Source: Nematostella vectensis
Lineage: Eukaryota; Cnidaria; Anthozoa; Actiniaria; Edwardsiidae
Reading direction: 5' to 3'
Length of the DNA: 64,000 bases
Assembly: GCF_932526225.1 (NCBI RefSeq)
Contig: NC_064035.1
Location: 17,225,969 to 17,289,968 of the forward strand
In this document: positions 58,101 through 64,000 of the stretch, piece after piece
How positions within the stretch are numbered: position 1 is the stretch's first letter
How the letters are laid out: each line of letters opens with the position of its first letter
The notes under the pieces: model-generated
What the model was told of the DNA's origin: nothing
The model's input: the letters and a program-made list of their open reading frames with translations, nothing else
Databases searched by the model: none
Translations under genes and position numbers: made by a program

Positions 58101-61100
58101 TCTTACCAGGGTAAGCATCAATAATCTTACCAGGGTAAACATCAGTAATCTTACCAGGGTAAGCAACAATAATCTTACCAGGGTAAGCATCAGTAATCTT
58201 ACCAGGGTAAACATTAATAATCTTACCAGGGTGAGCATCAATAATCTTACCAGGGTAAACATTAATAATCTTACCAGGGTAAACATCAATAATCTTACCT
58301 GGGTAAACATCACTAATCTTACGAGGGTAAGCATCAATAATTACCAGGGTAAGCATCAATAATCTTACCAGGGTAAGCATCAATAATCTTACCAGGGTAA
58401 ACATCAGTAATCTTAACCGGGTAAACATCAGTAATCTTACCAGGGTAAGCATCAATAATCTTACCAGGGTAAACATCAGTAATCTTACCAGGGTAAGCAT
58501 CAATAATCTTACCAGGGTAAGCATCAGTAATCTTACCAGGGTAAACATCAATAATCTTACCAGGGTAAGCATCAACAATCTTACCAGGTTAAGCATCAAT
58601 TATCTTACCAGGAGACGTATAGTTGGACTTCTCTTCAATAGGGTCGTGGTAGTCTCCCTTAAGGTTTTTGCCAGTTGGTTTAAGCTTAAAGCCACCAAGC
58701 GGGAACCCTGGCAAAGCAAATCCTCGAGTTGGGGATTTGGCGAGATTGGGGTTCTCATCTTTGACAGAGTGATTGACTAAATCATTGTCATCATCATCGT
58801 CATCATCATTATCTTCCATGGTCATGGAGGAGTCAAAGTATTGCTGAGAAATAGAATGATAAACTCATTCAGCCTTACTGCTAGCCCCAGGGGGGATACT
58901 AAAATATTATGCATTTGCACAACACACTGGATTTCAAGCAAAGTCTTACTGCTTTGGGATAACATGCAGTAAGACAGCATCATACCAGAGATTTCATTCT
59001 GGCCAGGCAGCCGGGCGGAACTGCCATCTACTATTTCCTGAGCGCCTGCTACTTTTTTTAAAAAGTCGATTAAAGTTTTATTTGAACTAAAAGAATAAAA
59101 TAACTTCCACCCTGTACCTATCCATCTCCACTGCCTACTTTTAAACTCAATCCCTGATCCCTGCATACTGTAGCTCTTACAATAAGAAAAAAAAACACAC
59201 TTTTCTTTAATATTTTTAATTTGCACAAAACACACAAATGCCCTTTGTGTAGCCATAACTACCCCCCTGTGCATGATTGAACTATCTTATTCAGCAGCTT
59301 GATTTTAACTAATAAACATGTAAAACAAAACTAGTATTACTAGACACAGCAAAAAGTTTAAACCGTCTTGGTGAACCATATTTATTACTATGGTTAAGGA
59401 ACACAGCTACTTGAGTATTGATTAACAAACGTGATATACTCACATCTATGCTGTCAGAGGACCTAGCCCAGCTAGCTCTTGTGGGCTTGTGTTTCTTGTT
59501 TTGCGCTTCAGCTAATCGTTTCTTCTCCAGATGTAAGTCACTGCTTAAAGGCTCTGTGAAGGGGATGCTGTTCAGGTCCAGATCATTGTCCTCACCTTGA
59601 TGGTAAAGTGAATGTTTAGTAAAAAAATGTCATAAGACTACGAAATGAAACATTAAGTTTATGATCTTTTCAAAAAAAAACATAAGCATTGTGCCACTGT
59701 AAGCTACAATGTTAGTTGTTCTCAAGCTAAAAGATTGGTGTTAAAAATTTTATGGTGCTTCTGCATTATAAAAAATATCAAAAGCCCCAATAGGGGGCTT
59801 CTGTTTTACACGTGTTTAAGCCCTAGCAGTTGTTTAAGAGCTGCAATAGAAATTCGAGGTTAAGCCTATTGATGATGATATAAAAAGTCCTTTAAAAAAT
59901 GCCACACTTCAAAGACATCAGTTGTGAAAACAAGCAAAGGCTTTCCCATCAGCATTATCAGACTCTCTTTACAGAAACTTTTACAAACAGGTAACGTTAA
60001 ATGAAGAGTAAAAGTGGATGGCAAAATCACACTTTCTGCAAACCGGGAAGTTACTGTAGTAGGGAGTTTATCCTCCATTGCCAACTTCCAAAAATCTTCA
60101 AAGTACTAGAATTGAACATTGCATGCAGCATATCATAGAGCCCCACCCAAAGAATGGTAAATAAAACATATCAGCGATATGAATACCCCTATATAGGTCC
60201 AAGGGCATTTGGCCACCCAGTTTCAGAGATATATATCCATTGCTCTGTGACTATGGCAGAGTACCCCATAACAATTGCTGAAAAAACCTACTTGTTGTCA
60301 TTTGCTCAAATTTGTCAGCCTCCAGAGAGAAGTATCTCTCTTGTGGTAGCATGTCTTTCTCATGCCCATTGAAGCCATTAACTTGAGGTTCGTCATCTGA
60401 CGTCTGAACCTCATGGTTGGTCATCTCCTTGTGCTCCAACTGCTGCTCCAAGTCAACAATCTAGTTTAAAAAGCTCTAGTCAGGCAAACATTTGTTATTG
60501 TTTTTATTTAGCAGGGATTCTGGAATTACGCGAAAAAAATAAATAACCAAAATTACGCAGGATCCTTTGCTAAATTACCCACTAAATTATGCATAAAAAA
60601 CAATAATTACGCGCTAAATTACGTGGAATTTTGCAATACATGTTTCTTTATAAATCACAATTTTGCAGGATTCTTTACTGGATTACACGCTAAATTACTG
60701 TACACGGGATATCAACTGTTACGCCCAAACTACATTTTGTACCGAAGGAAAGCACGAAATAACTTGAAAAGGTTTATTTGTTTTTTGCGCGGAATTATCT
60801 TAGGCGAATTTTCATTGGCTCCTAGCCACCAGCCAATTGAAAAAGGTATTTTATGATTAGTTCTAGGCCTTCGCAGTTTAGCAAAGAACGCCTTGTCATT
60901 TTATTTGTTTTCGAAATTTAGTTTGAAATACCGCACTCTTACGAAGAATATCTAAGGTAAGAACCCTAAAAGAACACATCAGCTGTGCACTTAAATCATT
61001 TGTCTTTCAAAATTTAGTCAAATTATGTGGGATTATGCACATTATGAGGAGAAAACCAAATTACACGCTTCCGCACAAGCGCGTTATTCCAGAAGCCCTG

Positions 61101-63834
61101 ATTTAGGCGCAAGATATTAAGAAAATTTGAGTGGGTTGAAAAGAGTTTCTTATCATTTTTTTTAAGATATGGGAGTGTGTGTGTGTGTGGGGGCCCATTC
61201 CCCAAAGTTCCCCATCCCCTGCTACGGCCGTGCACAAGTAGCTTGTGAAGAAACTGGATACAAGTGGCAAACACTAGTTATTGGCAACCATGCAAAGCAT
61301 GTCTGTGATGCATTGGTAAGAAGCAGGCAACACTCTTACCCGTTTCCTTAATGTGACCACAAGTTTATCACTCTTCTCTTGCTTGCTAATTTTTTCCCTG
61401 TGGCACAACAATAATTAATATTCATTTCCTGCAGAATAAATTTTCATTGATTGCACAATAATGTCCAAATAGCATTAGACTAATGGTTACCATGGAATGT
61501 ATAGAAAGACTACAGACAAGCTGCAGAAAAACTAGGTGATTTACATAGCGGAATCAGGGAAAAAGAAAATACAAAGGTTGAGGTGGTATGTCCCAATGAA
61601 AGAAAGGGGTTTACCTGTACTTGCCTGCTTTAATGCCAGGCAAAAGAGACTAGTTTACATGGACTTCCTTGCCATACTGTACTTTAGCCTCTCTACTACA
61701 GATTTATTATAGTTATGGTCTTATGTGTACTTTTATTAGTTGATTAGCGGTCACTACATCCCATTCAGGAACAAAGACTCTCTCAAAAAGCTGTATAATA
61801 AATATCTTATTGACCTCATTTGCTTGGGCCATACAGGATTTTCTCATTGTTTTATGGCCGTGAGCTTTGCCATATGGTGCATGACAAGTCTTCACCTACC
61901 TATCTTCTAGTTCCTTGACTTTGTTCTTTAGTAAGTGGTATCTCTTCTCCAGAAGGAGGTACATGCCTTTACTCTCTTCCAGCTGCTTTAACAAGTCTTG
62001 ATTCTCCGCCTCAACAAATGCAAGATCACTCTCTGCACTTCTTGCTCTACTTGCCATCTCTGCCAAAGCTTTTTCAAGTTTTTCAGAGTCTGATTCTGTT
62101 GTACTGGACTCATTCTTCTGAAAATGACACAAAAGCTGAAAAGTCATATAACTAGCAAATGCTCTTATGCTAAATATATACTAAAGTTTGCCATGTCAAA
62201 TCCCCCTCCCTCATCATATATATGCCATGTTGTTAAAAATCTCTTAAATTACCCATGCTTTTTTTATATACAGATCCATGATAGCACTAAATGCTTTTCA
62301 AGTGATATAAAAAATTGTTTATTGTTATCATTATTATATATTGTTTATAGAAAAATATATAAAAAAAGAATAAAGGATAGTGATAATAGCAGTTCCTTAT
62401 TACAAGTTGTAGATGATTTGCGAGAGCTTTATTATCAGTCTCAAATCTGACTTCAAAGTTTTGAAGTCGCCGGTGAACAGTAAAGTAGCTGGCAGTCCAT
62501 CGCCAGTAAGAGCCTTCTATTGAAACCCCTGTGCAATGTTCACTACTATATTACACAAAAACTCTTAAAGTGGATGGTCAATTCCTTTCTGTTTCTTCCT
62601 TATGAAGGCAAAGAACTAAATATATTTCATTTATACGCTTTGTTATTAAACATGAATAAGAAAATAATAGAACTAATAAAAATAATTTCTTAAGCATTAT
62701 AAATTAAGAATCAAACATTAGAGTATAGCTTATTTAATATCAGCATCAAATTAACATGACAAACTAAATATTCAATAAATAAATACCTTAAAAAATAAAT
62801 ACCTTATTCAATAAATAAATACCATAGTTTCTTTTGTTAAGTCACTTTTCACCACTGTACTAAAGAGTATGTATAGCTGTTTTCTAGACAATTCTAGCAG
62901 TGTGATAATGTGATATCATACTCACAGGAAGGTCCTGGGATTGCATGGCTGCTATCTGTAATTCTAGCTCTTGGATTCTTTCCTCGGCTCTGTCAGCACG
63001 CTGCTCAGCCTAATACACAATGATATAGGAAGATGACAAAAATGTACACAAATGGGACATGCAACCAGATAATTATTTTCAAGAAATATCATGGCAATGT
63101 GCTTGGACATTGAAACATGTGAAATTTGCCTAAAAATAGCATGGCATTGCACATAGATACATTCATACTTGCTTACTAGACAATACCACAGGGACTCAAT
63201 TTAACAAAGGATTGGATCTATATTTGAATACCTTAAAAAGCAAATATTTACAGAGCAGATGCATCCTTAATCATACAACAACAAAAAGAGAAAAGTTAGA
63301 AACAAGTTTTCCAAGTCTTAAAAAATCACATTCCAAATCAATTTCAATAATACATGTGATGGTAAGCTTGCAAGAATAAAAAAGTTCTTTTAAAAAAATG
63401 ATAGTATTTCACTTAGTCTGTTAGGTTATGTGTAGAGACACAGAAAAATTCAGATTTATACATTTGTAAAAAGACAAAACAAATGCAGAAAAAAATAACA
63501 AAAAATCTGTCACAATGAATAAAAGAACCATTTGGCATTATGACCCAATACTGCATCCATAAATATTGCACTGATCAAATTACAGTTTTCTCACCCTGAA
63601 AGACTTGCACCAAGTTACCACCGAAGTGACTGCCAACACCACCAACAACAAGCGATATATCAACTCCTCAACAACCGCTACAGCATACCAAGGATTGGCG
63701 CTATGGATTATTCTAGCTTCAGGGTAACATAAGCTCAGTAGCAGTAATAGGCCTAATGCAAGAGCTCCAGCCACAGCTACAAGTTGGTAAACCCGGCTAT
63801 CCAATGTGTATCCCCCTGGCAGACAGATCTCCAT
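55144..63834 (-). CDS. Membrane-anchored neurabin-like protein with coiled coil and SAM domain
   Basis: Twelve exons with matching phases: 63834-63595, 63009-62926, 62117-61900, 61397-61340, 60460-60292, 59595-59444, 58843-58609, 57556-57345, 57035-56885, 56606-56485, 55997-55890 and 55335-55144 (stop). The total is 646 residues. Residues 1-80 hold two hydrophobic segments (about 16-37, VYQLVAVAGALALGLLLLLS; about 54-76, LIYRLLLVVLAVTSVVTW). Residues 81-220 are a coiled coil (AEQRADRAEERIQELELQIA; LLEKRYHLLKNKVKELEDRE). Residues 221-540 are disordered and include an Asp run. Residues 540-605 form a SAM domain (DWDTQQVSLWLIGKEFEHLV, KQLLALDNSKLK) followed by a Lys-rich helix. The coiled coil and SAM match the C-terminal half of neurabin (PPP1R9A) or SAMD14. 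The PDZ and PP1-binding region is absent and replaced by the membrane segments. Scaffold function at membranes is inferred. Confidence 0.85.
55370..55735 (-). repeat. Minisatellite, about 27-bp unit, about 14 copies
   Basis: The plus strand repeats ttagtccacccctctttgta plus ccatcgtc variants. It fills the last intron of the neurabin-like gene and ends about 35 bp from the terminal exon's acceptor. Confidence 0.9.
56160..56470 (-). repeat. Minisatellite, about 48-bp unit, six to seven copies
   Basis: Plus-strand units share aaaccctacaatcacaagga and gaaagctagacctgcccc. In gene orientation the array starts about 15 bp after the donor of the exon ending at 56485. Confidence 0.9.
57841..58608 (-). 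repeat. 24-bp satellite that repeats a 5' splice site, about 32 copies
   Basis: In gene orientation each unit contains cctggtaagattattgatg. The host exon ends CCTG at 58609 and is followed at once by gtaagat, so every unit copies the authentic donor (CCTG|gtaagat). The unit equals eight codons (KIIDAYPG type) and is mostly open, but the first unit contains an in-frame TAA. Confidence 0.93.
60512..61100. mobile_element. Non-autonomous element, about 589 bp
   Basis: The ends cagggattctggaattacgc and the inverse of gcgttattccagaagccctg match. The element is flanked by atttag on both sides (60506-60511 and 61101-61106). The interior repeats aaattacgcgctaaattacg-like boxes. It lies in an intron of the neurabin-like gene. 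Confidence 0.75.
61101..61240. repeat. Fragment of the ctacggcc repeat family
   Basis: Contains a gtgtgtgtgtg run, then gggggcccattccccaaagt and ctgctacggccgtgc. Intronic. Confidence 0.4.
62118..63594. other. Introns flanking the second exon of the neurabin-like gene
   Basis: AT-rich sequence. Apart from the 84-bp exon at 62926-63009 and a short aaataaataccttattcaat duplication near 62775-62825, I see nothing. Confidence 0.5.
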
Positions 63835-64000
63835 GACTCAAGATGAGTATAATATTAATATAATACTCTGCTATTATTAGTGTTCCAATGAAAGGTCTGG
63901 AGTGTCCTTGGTGTCAAATGATGATACTTTGGTATTCAGCTATGAAGGACTACAGACATATTTATCTGACATGATAAAAATACTTATCTGATACAGATAA
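63835..64000. other. Upstream of the neurabin-like start codon
   Basis: On the minus strand this would be the 5' leader or promoter. No motif is recognised. An upstream exon outside the window cannot be excluded. Confidence 0.4.

Noticed and set aside
57632-58599. ORFs with LLMLTLVRL or KIIDAYPG periods
   Set aside because: Translation of the 24-bp donor-site satellite; the first unit has an in-frame stop after the real exon.

Overview
The window looks like anthozoan cnidarian nuclear DNA, most likely a sea anemone such as Nematostella vectensis. That assignment is an inference from spliced metazoan genes, AT-rich introns, many short inverted-repeat elements and a hammerhead ribozyme; no marker proves the species.

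Layout. 1-1.7 kb: first exon of a ceramide synthase (minus), continuing off the left edge. 2.0-8.7 kb: a broken succinate-semialdehyde dehydrogenase (ALDH5-type) pseudogene on the minus strand, carrying a 2.1-kb array of a 14-bp unit. 8.7-16 kb: foldback elements, short satellites and part of an unrecognised minus-strand gene. 16.1-27.1 kb: two adjacent plus-strand genes for secreted, strongly charged, low-complexity proteins (about 912 and 1,558 residues by my splice models). 29.4-30.3 kb: an intronless RING/TRAF-type zinc-finger gene. 31.5-37.1 kb: a 30-bp satellite with a 2.1-kb higher-order duplication, followed by a 51-bp satellite. 39-52.7 kb: a TMEM163-like zinc-transporter gene (plus) with very large introns; they hold a CRE/E-box satellite, an intact hammerhead ribozyme, tandem hairpin elements and a 20-bp satellite. 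55.1-63.8 kb: a complete 12-exon minus-strand gene whose product has two N-terminal membrane segments, a coiled coil and a C-terminal SAM domain like that of neurabin.

The most unusual signals are: (1) a type I hammerhead ribozyme with every core element intact; (2) a 24-bp satellite that begins exactly at a 5' splice site and repeats that splice site about 32 times; (3) further satellites starting within about 15 bp of 5' splice sites; (4) a neurabin-type SAM/coiled-coil protein fused to a membrane anchor; (5) the pair of secreted acidic, His-rich and Lys-rich proteins, the larger built from exons of identical phase; (6) a TGA exactly at the catalytic-cysteine codon of the dehydrogenase relic.

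Exon coordinates were read by eye from splice consensus and phase. No alignments or database searches were run.
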